Shown one piece after another: positions 1 to 8,706 of a stretch of DNA of 64,000 nucleotides. The notes beneath the pieces are model-generated. The model had not been told where the DNA came from and did not search any database. It saw only the letters and a list, made by a program, of their open reading frames with translations. A program made the position numbers and the translations under genes. Each line of letters begins with the position of its first letter. Position 1 is the first letter of the stretch. The DNA comes from JAHQVI01 sp963749875. GTDB lineage: Bacteria > Pseudomonadota > Alphaproteobacteria > Rhizobiales > Rhodomicrobiaceae. The DNA is taken from assembly GCA_963749875.1 (NCBI GenBank), contig CAVVOX010000004.1, positions 558,001 to 622,000 on the forward strand, given 5' to 3'.

Positions 1-129
1 GGTGGTGACCTTTTTTTGCTACCATTCTTTCCCAATCATGGTAATATTAATTATATGGCGTGCATATTGGCCTGACTATTGGCTCGAAGATAATCTAATC
101 TGAAAAAATAAAACGCATGAGTTTACGAA
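1..129. other. AT-rich left edge, no gene seen
   Basis: This stretch is visibly richer in A and T than the rest of the window. It holds no open frame I can support and probably contains the promoter of the cysteine-rich gene that follows. The boundary of the window cuts whatever lies to the left. Confidence 0.5.
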
Positions 130-606
130 ATGGGAGAACAAGCACGCAGTCGTCTACTCTATAGTTTCGGACGCGCTGGTCTGTCCGTTCCTTTTCTTCT
201 GGTTTTTTGCGTCATGTTCAGCACTGACGTGACGGCGCAGAGCTGTCCGCAAGGAAGCTGGCTTGAGAGCGGTATCTGTCAGTGTCAGCCAAGCGATTAC
301 CGTCCCCAGTGTGGCTGTCCGCCAGGAATGTATAACAGCGGTGATGGCAGTTGCCGCTGTTCTCAGGCGGGCTGGACCTATCGAAGCGAACTGGGACGCT
401 GCGCACCTCCTGCCTCCAACTGCCCGCCCGCTATGTACGACGCTGGCAATGGAACGTGCCGATGCTCTAATTCAGACTGGTACTATCGTGCCGATCTCGG
501 AACGTGCACACCACGATGCCCGCCGGGCATGACATTGGGCGCAGAGGGATCGTGTCATTGTCCGCCGGGGCGGGTCTATGACCGTGGTCTCAACCGCTGT
601 CGATAA
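130..606 (+). CDS. secreted cysteine-rich repeat protein, unknown function
   Basis: The 158-residue product has a hydrophobic N-terminal segment (about residues 18-36) ending in a signal-peptidase-like site near TAQS. The rest is Cys-rich, with roughly 40-residue units built on CPP-x-MY, GxGxCRCS, a W-x-YR pair and LGxC; two units are nearly complete and two are degenerate. The pattern suggests a disulfide-bonded extracytoplasmic protein. I recognise no family. The Cys content and AT-rich flank set it apart from its neighbours, which may mean lateral origin. The ATG at the start of the frame is used; no strong ribosome site is evident. Confidence 0.6.
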   Translation: MGEQARSRLLYSFGRAGLSVPFLLVFCVMFSTDVTAQSCPQGSWLESGICQCQPSDYRPQCGCPPGMYNSGDGSCRCSQAGWTYRSELGRCAPPASNCPPAMYDAGNGTCRCSNSDWYYRADLGTCTPRCPPGMTLGAEGSCHCPPGRVYDRGLNRCR

Positions 607-698
607 CCGCTTCGAGCCGGCTGGAGGGTATCCAAAGAATATTCGGTATGTGCCCCCATCTCTGGCGAGCCTTACTCGCGATTAAATTGGAGGATGTG

Positions 699-1085
699 AT
701 GATTTCTGGTGGAAGTTCACGAGTTGCAAGGACATTGAAGGGGAGTTTGGTACTGTGCGCCAGCGTTGTCGGTCTTGCCTCGCTGGTCTCGGTGGGCACG
801 ACACATTTCTCGGCGCCAGCCGAAGCTAGAGGATTTTGCACAGAGTACGTTTTCGGCGTTGGTAAGGCTTACACTCGTTTTCCTTGGAGGGCGCGTCGGA
901 TTGCGACCCGCCGGGCGTATGCGGCTTGGGAACGCAACGTCAACAGGATATGCCGTGGCTTGAATTATTCCGGCCGGTGGGATTGCGCCCAAAACAGACG
1001 GCTGCGTTGCTATCGGGAGCCACGCAGAGGGCGGCTTCATGGAGTCCGTTGCCAGTTCGAGGGCCGTCCATCGCCTCTATGCTGA
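699..1085 (+). CDS. small secreted protein, unknown function
   Basis: I chose the ATG at 699 over the longer frame from 648 because TTGGAGG (687-693) sits just upstream and the product then opens with a good signal peptide (MISGGSSRVARTLKG, then a hydrophobic stretch to about residue 35). The mature part is about 90 residues, rich in Arg, with five Cys that could form disulfides. No family recognised. It is transcribed alone between the Cys-rich gene and the clpS region. Confidence 0.55.
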   Translation: MISGGSSRVARTLKGSLVLCASVVGLASLVSVGTTHFSAPAEARGFCTEYVFGVGKAYTRFPWRARRIATRRAYAAWERNVNRICRGLNYSGRWDCAQNRRLRCYREPRRGRLHGVRCQFEGRPSPLC

Positions 1086-1526
1086 TGCCGCTCAAAGTCT
1101 GAGTGCATGAATTGACGCGCTGTCTTGATTGCCCGGCGTCCAAAGGCGCCAGCGAGGCAGTGTGAAATGCATTGCCAAGTTTGAAGCCGACGCTCGCTTG
1201 CGGGCGTCTGGGGTGGTAAGTTTGCGCGTCGTCCAGCCCCAAATTCTTGTGGCAAGCCCCTCCGAAAGCTCGCATCGCGGCGTAACATAAAGAGAAGCTT
1301 AGCCCAGCCGCAACCCCAAATGCCGCTGGACTCAACGCAATCTGGTATCACTGAATAGGTGAAAATACCTTAGACCTTTTGACATAGAACTAATTAACGC
1401 GGGAGATAACTATACCCCCTCCCGGCGGGAGAGGGGGTAGAGCGAATGCTCCCGCTTCGGGTAAACACATTCTAGCGCATCCGTGGGCTGAGTTGTTTCC
1501 ATCGTCCCGCCTTAAACGACGCCGCG
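1086..1526. other. intergenic region with one dispersed repeat
   Basis: No gene can be supported in these roughly 440 bases. The only recognisable element is a GC-rich hairpin repeat (1411-1475) that also occurs near 58.2 kb. The region lies downstream of both converging genes. Confidence 0.5.
1411..1475. repeat. dispersed hairpin repeat, type C copy 1
   Basis: A CCCCCTCCCGGCGGGAGAGGGGG palindrome is followed by a conserved tail containing AGCGAATGCT and CCGCTTCGGGTAAACAC. The same layout recurs at 58204-58267 with about 80 percent identity by eye. The element ends next to TCTAGCGC. This is a palindromic intergenic repeat, not a terminator, because it has no T run. Confidence 0.6.
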
Positions 1527-1832
1527 CTATTCCTCCGGCTCGGTGGAGAATTGCAGCGGGTATCCCTTGCGGCGGCCCGCCTCGGTCGCTCGCGTCGCCT
1601 TCGTCTCGGCGACGTCCTTCGTGTAGACGGCGACCACACATGAGCCGCGACGGTGCGCGGTGATCATCACCCGATAGGCCTGATCCTCGTTCATGTGAAA
1701 TTCCCCTTTGAGGACCGTAACGACGAACTCTCGCGGGGTGTAGTCGTCATTCACGAGGATGACCTTGTGAAGACGCGGGCGCTGGGTTTGCGGTCGAACC
1801 TTGGTGCGCGGTTTTGTCGTGATGTCACTCAT
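1527..1832 (-). CDS. clpS: ATP-dependent Clp protease adaptor ClpS
   Basis: ClpS delivers N-end-rule substrates to the ClpAP protease in the cytosol. The 101-residue product has the family core: KVILVNDDYTPREFVV, then MNEDQAYRVMITAHRRG and the VYTKDVAETKA segment. The NDDYT stretch and the M/H residues of the second segment form the degron-binding pocket in the family. I start at the second Met (MSDITTK). In many relatives clpA follows directly; here the downstream side holds only an intergenic repeat and the unrelated secreted genes, so clpS stands alone. Confidence 0.93.
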   Translation of the reverse strand: MSDITTKPRTKVRPQTQRPRLHKVILVNDDYTPREFVVTVLKGEFHMNEDQAYRVMITAHRRGSCVVAVYTKDVAETKATRATEAGRRKGYPLQFSTEPEE

Positions 1833-2025
1833 GACGCGCTGCTCCAAACAACGGCACGGCCATTATCCTATACCTTCCCGGCCTGCGGCGCGTCCAGCCG
1901 AACGCCAATGCGGGCCAGTTCCGGCAAATCTGTATATAGGAAGCGTTTGGACCGCGCGCCCGGCTCTTCCTTAGGAAAGCCCGAGGGCGCCCTCAAATTC
2001 TCCGGCCGCGAGACCCGCGTCGCAC

Positions 2026-2871
2026 TCAGCGCTGGCAGGCCTCGGCGTGGTGACGGATATGGTCGGCCATGAAGGTCGCGATGAAGAAGTAGCTATGGTC
2101 GTAGCCCGGCTGCATCCGCAAGGTCAGCGGATGACCATGCGCCTTGCAGGTCTCCTCCAACAGCTCCGGCCGCAGCTCCTTGGCGAGGAACGGGTCATCG
2201 CTCCCTTGATCGACCAGTAGCGGCAGGCGCTCCGAAGCGTTCGGAATGAGCGCGCACGTGTCGTGGGCGGCCCAGGCGGACCGGTCCTCGCCCAAATAGC
2301 CTGCCAAGGCTTTTTGGCCCCATGGCACTTGTGAGGGCGCCACGATCGGCGCGAAGGCCGAGGCCGATTTGAACCGGCCGGGATTTTTGAGCGCGATCGT
2401 CAGCGCGCCATGTCCGCCCATGGAGTGACCGAAGATGCCCTGGCGCGTCATATCGACGGGGAAGGTCTCCGCCACGAGCTGCGGCAGCTCGGCCGTCACA
2501 TAGTCGTACATATGATAATGGGTGGACCAGGGCGCCTCAGTCGCATTGACGTAGAACCCGGCGCCCAAGCCGAAATCGTAAGCGCCTTGCGGATCGTCCG
2601 GCACGCCTTCGCCGCGCGGGCTCGTATCGGGAGCGAGCACGGCGACGCCGTGGGATGCCGCAAATTGCTGCGCGCCCGCCTTGGTGACGAAATTCTCGTC
2701 CGTGCAGGTGAGGCCGGACAGCCAGGTCAGGAGCGGCACGGAGCCGTTTTCCGCTTGGGGCGGCAGGAAAATGGCAAAGGTCATCGTACAGTTGCAGGAC
2801 TTGGACTCGTGCTGGTAGCGCAGCTGCCGCCCGCCGAAGCATTTGTTCTCCGCAACTTTTTCCAATGACAT
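2026..2871 (-). CDS. fghA: S-formylglutathione hydrolase
   Basis: This enzyme hydrolyses S-formylglutathione to formate and glutathione, the last step of glutathione-linked formaldehyde oxidation in the cytosol. The 281-residue length is typical of the esterase-D family. The nucleophile elbow GHSMGGHGA, a downstream acidic segment (DQGSDDPF) and the late catalytic His in GYDHSYFF are all visible. It lies 84 bases behind the formaldehyde dehydrogenase gene on the same strand, so the two probably share a transcript. A 9-bp inverted repeat (2908-2935) sits in that gap. Confidence 0.94.
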   Translation of the reverse strand: MSLEKVAENKCFGGRQLRYQHESKSCNCTMTFAIFLPPQAENGSVPLLTWLSGLTCTDENFVTKAGAQQFAASHGVAVLAPDTSPRGEGVPDDPQGAYDFGLGAGFYVNATEAPWSTHYHMYDYVTAELPQLVAETFPVDMTRQGIFGHSMGGHGALTIALKNPGRFKSASAFAPIVAPSQVPWGQKALAGYLGEDRSAWAAHDTCALIPNASERLPLLVDQGSDDPFLAKELRPELLEETCKAHGHPLTLRMQPGYDHSYFFIATFMADHIRHHAEACQR

Positions 2872-2907
2872 GAAGCCTCTTTCCTTTGTCCTTTACTGCT
2901 TATTGAT

Positions 2908-2935
2908 CGTCATCCCCGCAGAGGCAGGGATGACG
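2908..2935. repeat. short palindrome between flhA and fghA
   Basis: CGTCATCCC and GGGATGACG form a perfect 9-bp stem around a 10-base loop. There is no T run on the transcribed (minus) strand, so it is unlikely to be a terminator for flhA. It resembles the GTCAT...ATGAC arms of the larger palindromic repeat at 47388-47458 and may be a minimal relative of it. Confidence 0.5.
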
Positions 2936-2955
2936 AAAAAGTCGATGCGGCGCGA

Positions 2956-4068
2956 TCAGTAGATCACGACGCTGCGGATCGACTTGCCTTCATGCATAAG
3001 GTCGAACGCTTCGTTGATCCGCTCGAGCGGCATGGTGTGCGTGATCAGATCGTCGATATTGATCTTCTTGTCCATATACCACTCGACGATCTTTGGGACG
3101 TCGGTCCGCCCGCGCGCGCCGCCGAAGGCCGTGCCGCGCCAGACGCGCCCGGTGACGAGCTGGAACGGACGCGTCGAGATTTCCTGTCCGGCACCGGCAA
3201 CGCCGATGATGACGCTTTCGCCCCAGCCCTTATGGGCGCATTCGAGCGCCTGGCGCATGGTCGTGACATTGCCGATGCACTCGAAGCTGTAATCCGCGCC
3301 GCCGCCGGTCAGATTGACCAGATAGGGCGCGACTTCGTTCGGCTGCATGTCCTTCGGGTTGACGAAATGCGTCATGCCGAATTTCTCGGCGAGCGCCTTT
3401 TTGCTTTCATTGAGGTCGACGCCGACGATCATATCCGCGCCAGCAAGCCTGGCGCCCTGGATCACATTCAGGCCGATGCCGCCAAGACCGAAGACAACGA
3501 CTTTGGAGCCGATCTCGACCTTGGCCTCGAAGATCACTGCGCCGATGCCTGTCGTGACGCCGCAACCGATATAGCAGACCTTATCGAAAGGCGCGTCCTC
3601 ACGGATTTTCGCCACGGCGATTTCCGGCATGACGGAGAAATTGGAGAAGGTCGAGCAGCCCATATAATGGTAAAGCCTTTCGCCGCCGAGCGAGAAACGG
3701 CTCGTCCCGTCGGGCATCAGCCCCTGCCCCTGCGTGGCGCGAATGGCCTGACAAAGGTTGGTCTTCGGATGCAGGCAATATTCGCATTCGCGGCATTCCG
3801 GCGTGTAGAGCGGAATGACGTGGTCCCCGGGCTTGATGCTTTTCACGCCCGGCCCGACATCGCGGACGATGCCCGCGCCTTCATGTCCGAGGATCGCCGG
3901 AAACAGCCCCTCCGGATCGGCGCCGGACAGGGTGAACTCGTCCGTGTGGCAGATGCCCGTCGCCTTGATTTCAACAAGTACCTCGCCTTCCCGGGGGCCA
4001 TCGAGCTGAACCGTTTCGATTTTTAAAGGCTCGCCCGCCTTGAACGCGACTGCGGCACGTGTTTCCAT
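2956..4068 (-). CDS. flhA: S-(hydroxymethyl)glutathione dehydrogenase (class III alcohol dehydrogenase)
   Basis: This enzyme oxidises S-hydroxymethylglutathione to S-formylglutathione with NAD+. The 370-residue zinc alcohol dehydrogenase has the catalytic-zinc region (CHTDEFTLSG and GHEGAG), the four structural-zinc Cys (CRECEYCLHPKTNLC), and the GLGGIGLNVIQGARLAGA Rossmann motif followed by VGVDLN, which favours NAD. It precedes fghA on the same strand. Together with gfa (25.3 kb) it completes the glutathione formaldehyde route in this window. The names adhC, frmA and gfaA are also used for this family. Confidence 0.95.
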   Translation of the reverse strand: METRAAVAFKAGEPLKIETVQLDGPREGEVLVEIKATGICHTDEFTLSGADPEGLFPAILGHEGAGIVRDVGPGVKSIKPGDHVIPLYTPECRECEYCLHPKTNLCQAIRATQGQGLMPDGTSRFSLGGERLYHYMGCSTFSNFSVMPEIAVAKIREDAPFDKVCYIGCGVTTGIGAVIFEAKVEIGSKVVVFGLGGIGLNVIQGARLAGADMIVGVDLNESKKALAEKFGMTHFVNPKDMQPNEVAPYLVNLTGGGADYSFECIGNVTTMRQALECAHKGWGESVIIGVAGAGQEISTRPFQLVTGRVWRGTAFGGARGRTDVPKIVEWYMDKKINIDDLITHTMPLERINEAFDLMHEGKSIRSVVIY

Positions 4069-4283
4069 TGGTTCTTCCTCCCTGTCAGCTCCGCGCTTCC
4101 GATAAGCAGCAATTCCGGCGTAGTGCCGCGCCGCATCTGCGCATAGCTCCGCAACCGGTCACGCCCGGATCTTTCCAGATAAATTTGTCGAAGGTTTTCG
4201 GCAGGCCGTCAAGCTGGCGTCCAGGCGCCGACCTCTGATTTCACACCAATTAACGAGCCTCGCGAACCGCCCGCGGCGATGCA

Positions 4284-5060
4284 CTACTGCGACGGCTGAA
4301 CACCCAGTCCCGCCTCGGCAAAGAGCGCGGCATAGTCCCCGATCAGCTTTGTGCGAAGCGTCTCGATCTGGGCCGGACCGCGGGTCGAAGGCGGCAGCGC
4401 GATCGGCAGGTCCGCAAGTACCCGCGCCGGGCGGGGCGTCAGGAGCACCAGCCGGTCGGCCAATTCGATCGCCTCTCGCAGATTATGGGTTACGAGCAAT
4501 GTGCTGACCCGCCATCGCGCCCGGACATCCCGCAAGAGCGCGCGCAGCCGGCCGGCGGTGCCCTCATCCAGCGAGGCGAAGGGCTCATCCAGCAGGAGCA
4601 CGCTCGGCGCCGATGCAAAGGCTCTCGCCAGCGAAACCCGTCGCGCCAGGCCCAGGGACAATTCGCGCGGAAAGCGGTTCATGAGTTCGGAGAGGCCGAG
4701 CCGGTCGGCAAGTTCGTCGACATCGGCGGCGCCGAATTCTTCCGCCTTCGTCAGCTCGATATTCTGCCGGACGGTACGCCAGGGCAGGAGGTTCGGCTCC
4801 TGAAAGACGAAGCCGATGCGCGGCGGGGCGTGCCAGTGCAGATGGCCCTGATAGGAAGGGTCCAATCCCGCGATGGTCCGCAGGATCGTCGTCTTGCCGC
4901 AGCCGGAGGGGCCGAGCAGCGCGGTGAAGCTTTGCTCTTCGAGGCGCAGCCGGAAGCCGCGCACCGCTTCCACCGGCTCGCCATTGGCACCTGCGTAGAT
5001 CTTGCTGTCGATGCGGATATCAAGCAGGCTTGCCCCGCCACCGTGTTGCGCGTTTCTCAA
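4284..5060 (-). CDS. NitT/TauT-family ABC transporter ATP-binding protein
   Basis: ATPase subunit of an importer. Of 258 residues, the Walker A (GPSGCGKTT), Q-loop region (VFQEPNLLPW), Walker B (VLLLDEPFASLDE) and switch His (LLVTHN) are clear. The signature is the degenerate LSLGLARR instead of LSGGQ, which is worth noting because this element completes the nucleotide site across the dimer. The start overlaps the permease gene upstream by about 40 bases, so the two are co-translated. The substrate cannot be read from sequence. Confidence 0.88.
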   Translation of the reverse strand: MRNAQHGGGASLLDIRIDSKIYAGANGEPVEAVRGFRLRLEEQSFTALLGPSGCGKTTILRTIAGLDPSYQGHLHWHAPPRIGFVFQEPNLLPWRTVRQNIELTKAEEFGAADVDELADRLGLSELMNRFPRELSLGLARRVSLARAFASAPSVLLLDEPFASLDEGTAGRLRALLRDVRARWRVSTLLVTHNLREAIELADRLVLLTPRPARVLADLPIALPPSTRGPAQIETLRTKLIGDYAALFAEAGLGVQPSQ

Positions 5061-5832
5061 GAGGCTGCACCAGGAAGAGTTCGATGCACAGCATCACCAG
5101 GACGAATGCCAGCGTATAGGCCAGAATTCCGGTGACATCGAAGAGTTGGAAATAAAGGTTGAGTTGGAAGCCGACGCCGTTCGGCCGGCCGAGAAGCTCC
5201 ACGACCAGGACGATCTTCCAGATCAGCGCTATCCCCGAACGGGCAGCGGCGGCGAAATAGGGCTGGAGCTGCGGCAGCACGACGTGAAGCAGCCGGTCGG
5301 ATGCGGGCATACGGAAGGCGGCAGCCATGTCGTCCAGGCCGGGATTGAGGGCGCGAGCGCCTTCGCGCAGCGTCACCGCAACATTCGGGATCTTGTTCAA
5401 TGCGACGGCCGTGATGGCGGCGGCTTCCGTCAGACCCATCCAGACATAGGCGAGAATGATGACGACCAGCGCCGGGATGTTGAGCAGCAGGATGAGCCAG
5501 GGATCGAGAACATGGTCCGCGAGCCTGACCCGGCCCATGACGAGGCCGATCGCACTGCCGATCACGAAGGCGATAAAGAAGGATGCGGCAACGCGCGCCA
5601 GCGTAATCCCAAGCTGCCCAAGCATCTCGCCAGAGGCGATGTCCCGCGCGGCGAATGTCAGGACCTCTTGCGGACCCGGAAAGAGGCGGCTGTCCGCCCA
5701 TGCCGAGGCAACGGCCCAGAGCAGGAGAACCGCGATCAGCGAGAGCAGGCGGACGAGCAGCGGACGAATGGCCGAGGCCCTTCGCGCCCGCGGCGGGCTT
5801 GCGTCCTGAAGGATTGCGCGCTCAAAGCTCAC
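5020..5832 (-). CDS. NitT/TauT-family ABC transporter permease
   Basis: Inner-membrane subunit of the same importer. Its 270 residues carry about six hydrophobic helices. The cytoplasmic EAA-type loop is recognisable as EGARALNPGLDDMAAAF followed by ASDRLLHVVLPQ. The gene overlaps the substrate-binding protein gene by four bases and the ATPase gene by about 40, giving a tight three-gene operon in the order binding protein, permease, ATPase. Confidence 0.88.
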   Translation of the reverse strand: MSFERAILQDASPPRARRASAIRPLLVRLLSLIAVLLLWAVASAWADSRLFPGPQEVLTFAARDIASGEMLGQLGITLARVAASFFIAFVIGSAIGLVMGRVRLADHVLDPWLILLLNIPALVVIILAYVWMGLTEAAAITAVALNKIPNVAVTLREGARALNPGLDDMAAAFRMPASDRLLHVVLPQLQPYFAAAARSGIALIWKIVLVVELLGRPNGVGFQLNLYFQLFDVTGILAYTLAFVLVMLCIELFLVQPLEKRATRWRGKPA

Positions 5833-6803
5833 TGGCTGTCATCCGTCCAGAACGTCCCGGGCGCCAAAGCTTGCTGGCCGCCAGTCAGCTTTGCGCCGCC
5901 AATTTCGGCTAATATGCCGAAGATGAGCCGTGCGTCGCGCGCGATCGCTCCCGTATCCTCGGGAATGCCTTCCCGGTAGCGTTCGCGAAGCAGCCGCAAG
6001 GTCGCGGCGTCTTTCGCCCTGGTCAACGGAGCAATCCGTTCCCATTCCGCATCCGAGCTGCCCAGGATCTCGCGCGCCGCGCGAACCGCGCGCTCAAAGC
6101 CTTTCACGGTCTCACGGTTCTTCGCGGCCCAGGTCTCGCTGAACGTATAGCCGATCATGGCGAGCGAACCACTGCCGCCAAGCGCCTTCACGACTTCGTG
6201 CATGCCGATCAACCGGCGGAATCCTCTCGCCTCGAGCCGGGCGGCGTAATGCCAAAAATTCAGCACCGCATCGAGCTCGCCCTGCACGAGTTTTTCCGCA
6301 AGCAATGGCGGCGCGCCAAAGGCCGGCTCGATCGCTTCTTCGAGATCGGAGCCGAGCGTCTTCCGGCTATAGGCGCGCATCATCAGCCAGCTCTTGTCGA
6401 GCGGGCCGCCGGCAATGCCGACGCGCTTGCCTTTGAGGTCGGCAATCGATTGGATGCCAGAGTCGGGAGCCACCATGATCGCTCCGAGGGCGGAGGAATA
6501 GGGCAACATCGTGAAATCCGCGCCGGTGCCGCGCTGGCGCGACACCCAGAGCCAATCGGTGACGATCATATCCACCGAACCGGCCTGCAACGCGACTTTG
6601 ATGGCCTGTGTACTCGCGAGCTCCGTAATGTCGAGCCGAACGTCATTCTTCTCGTCCAGCTTATGGTGTTTTACGACATCGATTTCCCAGTTCACCGTGC
6701 CGAATTTGAGCAGGCCGATGCGAATAGGGTCGGCGGCGCGGGCCGGAGAATAGATGGACAGGCAGAACAGCGCGAGCGCGGCCCAGCGGGTCACACGCAT
6801 CAT
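5829..6803 (-). CDS. NitT/TauT-family ABC substrate-binding protein
   Basis: Periplasmic binding protein of about 324 residues. I start at MMRVTRW because AAGGGAGAGAAAG precedes it and a clean signal peptide follows (ending SPARAAD); the frame stays open upstream but that part has no family character. The mature protein opens with IRIGLLKFGTVNWEIDVV and contains the GKRVGIAGGPLDKSWL segment, as in nitrate/sulfonate/thiamin-precursor binding proteins. It heads the three-gene transporter, directly after the DUF gene and next to formaldehyde genes, so its ligand probably bears on C1 growth. That last point is inference. Confidence 0.85.
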   Translation of the reverse strand: MMRVTRWAALALFCLSIYSPARAADPIRIGLLKFGTVNWEIDVVKHHKLDEKNDVRLDITELASTQAIKVALQAGSVDMIVTDWLWVSRQRGTGADFTMLPYSSALGAIMVAPDSGIQSIADLKGKRVGIAGGPLDKSWLMMRAYSRKTLGSDLEEAIEPAFGAPPLLAEKLVQGELDAVLNFWHYAARLEARGFRRLIGMHEVVKALGGSGSLAMIGYTFSETWAAKNRETVKGFERAVRAAREILGSSDAEWERIAPLTRAKDAATLRLLRERYREGIPEDTGAIARDARLIFGILAEIGGAKLTGGQQALAPGTFWTDDSQ

Positions 6804-6879
6804 CTTTCTCTCCCTTAACGCCCCCATCGTTCTCGGCTTGGGAGCTTTTGGCGGCGATGCCGCTGATTGAATATTGGTC

Positions 6880-7461
6880 TCACGCCGCAAGGCGCGATGG
6901 CCAGAGGTCAAAAAGTACCGATTCAGCCCCATTTGGGGTGCGCCGCCTGCCTAATCCACCAGCAGCCGGTTGCGAACGAGCCAACGAACGCCGTGCGCCC
7001 AGGACTCTGTCGGTGTTGCCGCGGATATCGGCGTTGACCGCCCTGAGCAGCGTCCCCGTCTCAGCGTCACGGACGAAGATTTTGATATTGAGTATGAGCG
7101 TGCTGACCTTATCGACATAGCCGGTAATGGCCAGATCCGCGCCGAGTTTCTTGGCAATGCGTGCATCGCACCCATTGCAGCTACGCAGATATCCGGCATC
7201 CTCGATCTCCTGCGCGGCCGGGGTCGTCGATACGATCTTATATTTTCCGGATTCCGCAAGCTTGTCGCGCAGCAGATCGCTGATTTTCCTGAGGCGGGCT
7301 GTTTCGGCCGGATCAACCCCGCGCTTTTCGCCTTCCAGGCTGGTGTCGAGCAGTTCGAAGTTGAAGACAGCCGCATTCTGGGGCTCGTCCGCCTCGATCG
7401 GGACGATGCCGGCGACAAGCAGACAGAGCAGCACAAGGGCCGGCTGCGCCGTCATCGCCAT
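6880..7461 (-). CDS. small secreted protein, DUF2380/DUF3280-like
   Basis: The product opens with MAMTAQPALVLLCLLVAG, a signal peptide, if the start at 7461 is right; the frame is open further upstream to 7617 and another Met lies at 7533. The mature domain has FNFELLDTSLEGEK, a helical RLRKISDLLRDKL segment, two Cys in RSCNGCDARIAKKLGADL, and TGYVDKVSTLILNIKIFVRD. It resembles the DUFs often found beside PQQ alcohol dehydrogenase genes. The FELLD and LGADLAITG parts recall proteins that bind or assemble in the envelope, but no function is known to me. It precedes the ABC operon and may be transcribed with it. Confidence 0.65.
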   Translation of the reverse strand: MAMTAQPALVLLCLLVAGIVPIEADEPQNAAVFNFELLDTSLEGEKRGVDPAETARLRKISDLLRDKLAESGKYKIVSTTPAAQEIEDAGYLRSCNGCDARIAKKLGADLAITGYVDKVSTLILNIKIFVRDAETGTLLRAVNADIRGNTDRVLGARRSLARSQPAAGGLGRRRTPNGAESVLFDLWPSRLAA

Positions 7462-7639
7462 CAAGATCGCCGGTTTTGCCCGCACGCTCGTCTCCCCGCG
7501 CCAGTTGATTTTTCCGCAGAAAGTCTGACTCATCCGGGTCGCCGGACATGCAAATCTGACCGTACAGCTAAGGAATAATCCGAGAGAATATGCTATGCGT
7601 GCCTGCCGCAAGGGCAATCATGAATTGGGAGGAAAACGC

Positions 7640-8641
7640 ATGACGTGGCGGAATGCGAGATCGACACATTTTCGGCGGCTTGCGCTTATGCTGGTGCCGA
7701 TGGCCAGCATGGCCTTCTCGGATGCCGGCCACGCCTATACTGTCTATGTGTCCAACGAGAAGGATAATACGGTCAGCGTCATCGACAGCGAAAGTCTGAA
7801 GGTGACGGACACGATCGATGTCGGCCAGCGGCCGCGCGGCATCACGATGACCAAAGACGGGAAACATCTCCTCGTCTGCGCCAGCGACAGCGACACGGTG
7901 CAGGTGGTCGACGTCGCAACGAAACGGATCATCACAACCTTGCCATCCGGCCCCGATCCGGAGCTTTTCGTTCTCCATCCGAGCGGCAATCCTCTCTATG
8001 TCGCCAATGAGGATGACAATCTGGTTACGGTCATCGATCTCGAACAGAACAAGGTTCTTGCCGAGGTCCCGGTGGGCGTGGAGCCCGAGGGCATGGCCGT
8101 GAGCCCCGACGGCAAGACGCTGATCAACACCTCGGAAACCACCAATATGGCGCATTTCATCGACACTTCGTCCTATGAGGTGGTCGGGAATGTCCTGGTT
8201 GACAGCCGCCCGCGTTTCGCCATCTTCACCAGCGATGGCGCCGAGCTGTGGGTGTCGTCGGAGATCGGCGGGACCGTGAGCGTCATCGACCCCAAGGCAC
8301 ACCAGATCAAGAAAAAGATCTCCTTCGAGATTCCCGGCGTGCAGCCCGAGGCCATCCAGCCGGTCGGCATATCGATCTTGAAGGACAGGTCGAAGGTGTT
8401 CGTGGCCCTTGGCCCCGCGAACCGCGTCGCGGTCATCAATGGCCAGACCTACGAGGTAGAGAAATATCTTCTGGTGGGCCAGAGAGTCTGGCAGCTCGGA
8501 TTGACACCGGATGAGAAGCTTCTTTTCTCGACGAATGGCGCAAGCGGCGACGTCTCGGTGATCGACACGGAAGGCAACAAGGTCATCAAATCAATTCAGG
8601 TCGGCCGGTTCCCGTGGGGAGTCGTCGTGTCTCCCGAATAA
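7640..8641 (+). CDS. YVTN-family beta-propeller protein, PQQ-catabolism associated
   Basis: A periplasmic seven-bladed beta-propeller of 333 residues. GGGAGGAAA directly precedes ATG 7640, and a signal peptide ending GHAYT follows. Repeats of the form VYVSNEKDNTVSVID, LLVCASDSDTVQVVD, LYVANEDDNLVTVID and LLFSTNGASGDVSVID are plain. The family (TIGR03866 type) is found with PQQ-dependent alcohol dehydrogenases and their ABC transporter, which is also present here (22.3-25.1 kb). It probably acts as a periplasmic binding or scaffold partner; its ligand is unknown. Confidence 0.9.
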   Translation: MTWRNARSTHFRRLALMLVPMASMAFSDAGHAYTVYVSNEKDNTVSVIDSESLKVTDTIDVGQRPRGITMTKDGKHLLVCASDSDTVQVVDVATKRIITTLPSGPDPELFVLHPSGNPLYVANEDDNLVTVIDLEQNKVLAEVPVGVEPEGMAVSPDGKTLINTSETTNMAHFIDTSSYEVVGNVLVDSRPRFAIFTSDGAELWVSSEIGGTVSVIDPKAHQIKKKISFEIPGVQPEAIQPVGISILKDRSKVFVALGPANRVAVINGQTYEVEKYLLVGQRVWQLGLTPDEKLLFSTNGASGDVSVIDTEGNKVIKSIQVGRFPWGVVVSPE

Positions 8642-8706
8642 GCCGGACCGATCCGGCTTCTGTTCAATAGGCTGTGGTCAGCCAATCCGGTTCGCAGGAA
8701 CGACAG

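Noticed and set aside
2908..2935. Rho-independent terminator between flhA and fghA
   Set aside because: The stem is strong but no T run follows it on the minus strand, and the two genes act in one pathway.
2992..4026. A 344-codon frame antisense to flhA, and similar long antisense frames elsewhere
   Set aside because: Long antisense frames are common in GC-rich genes. The sense strand encodes a complete, well-conserved enzyme.
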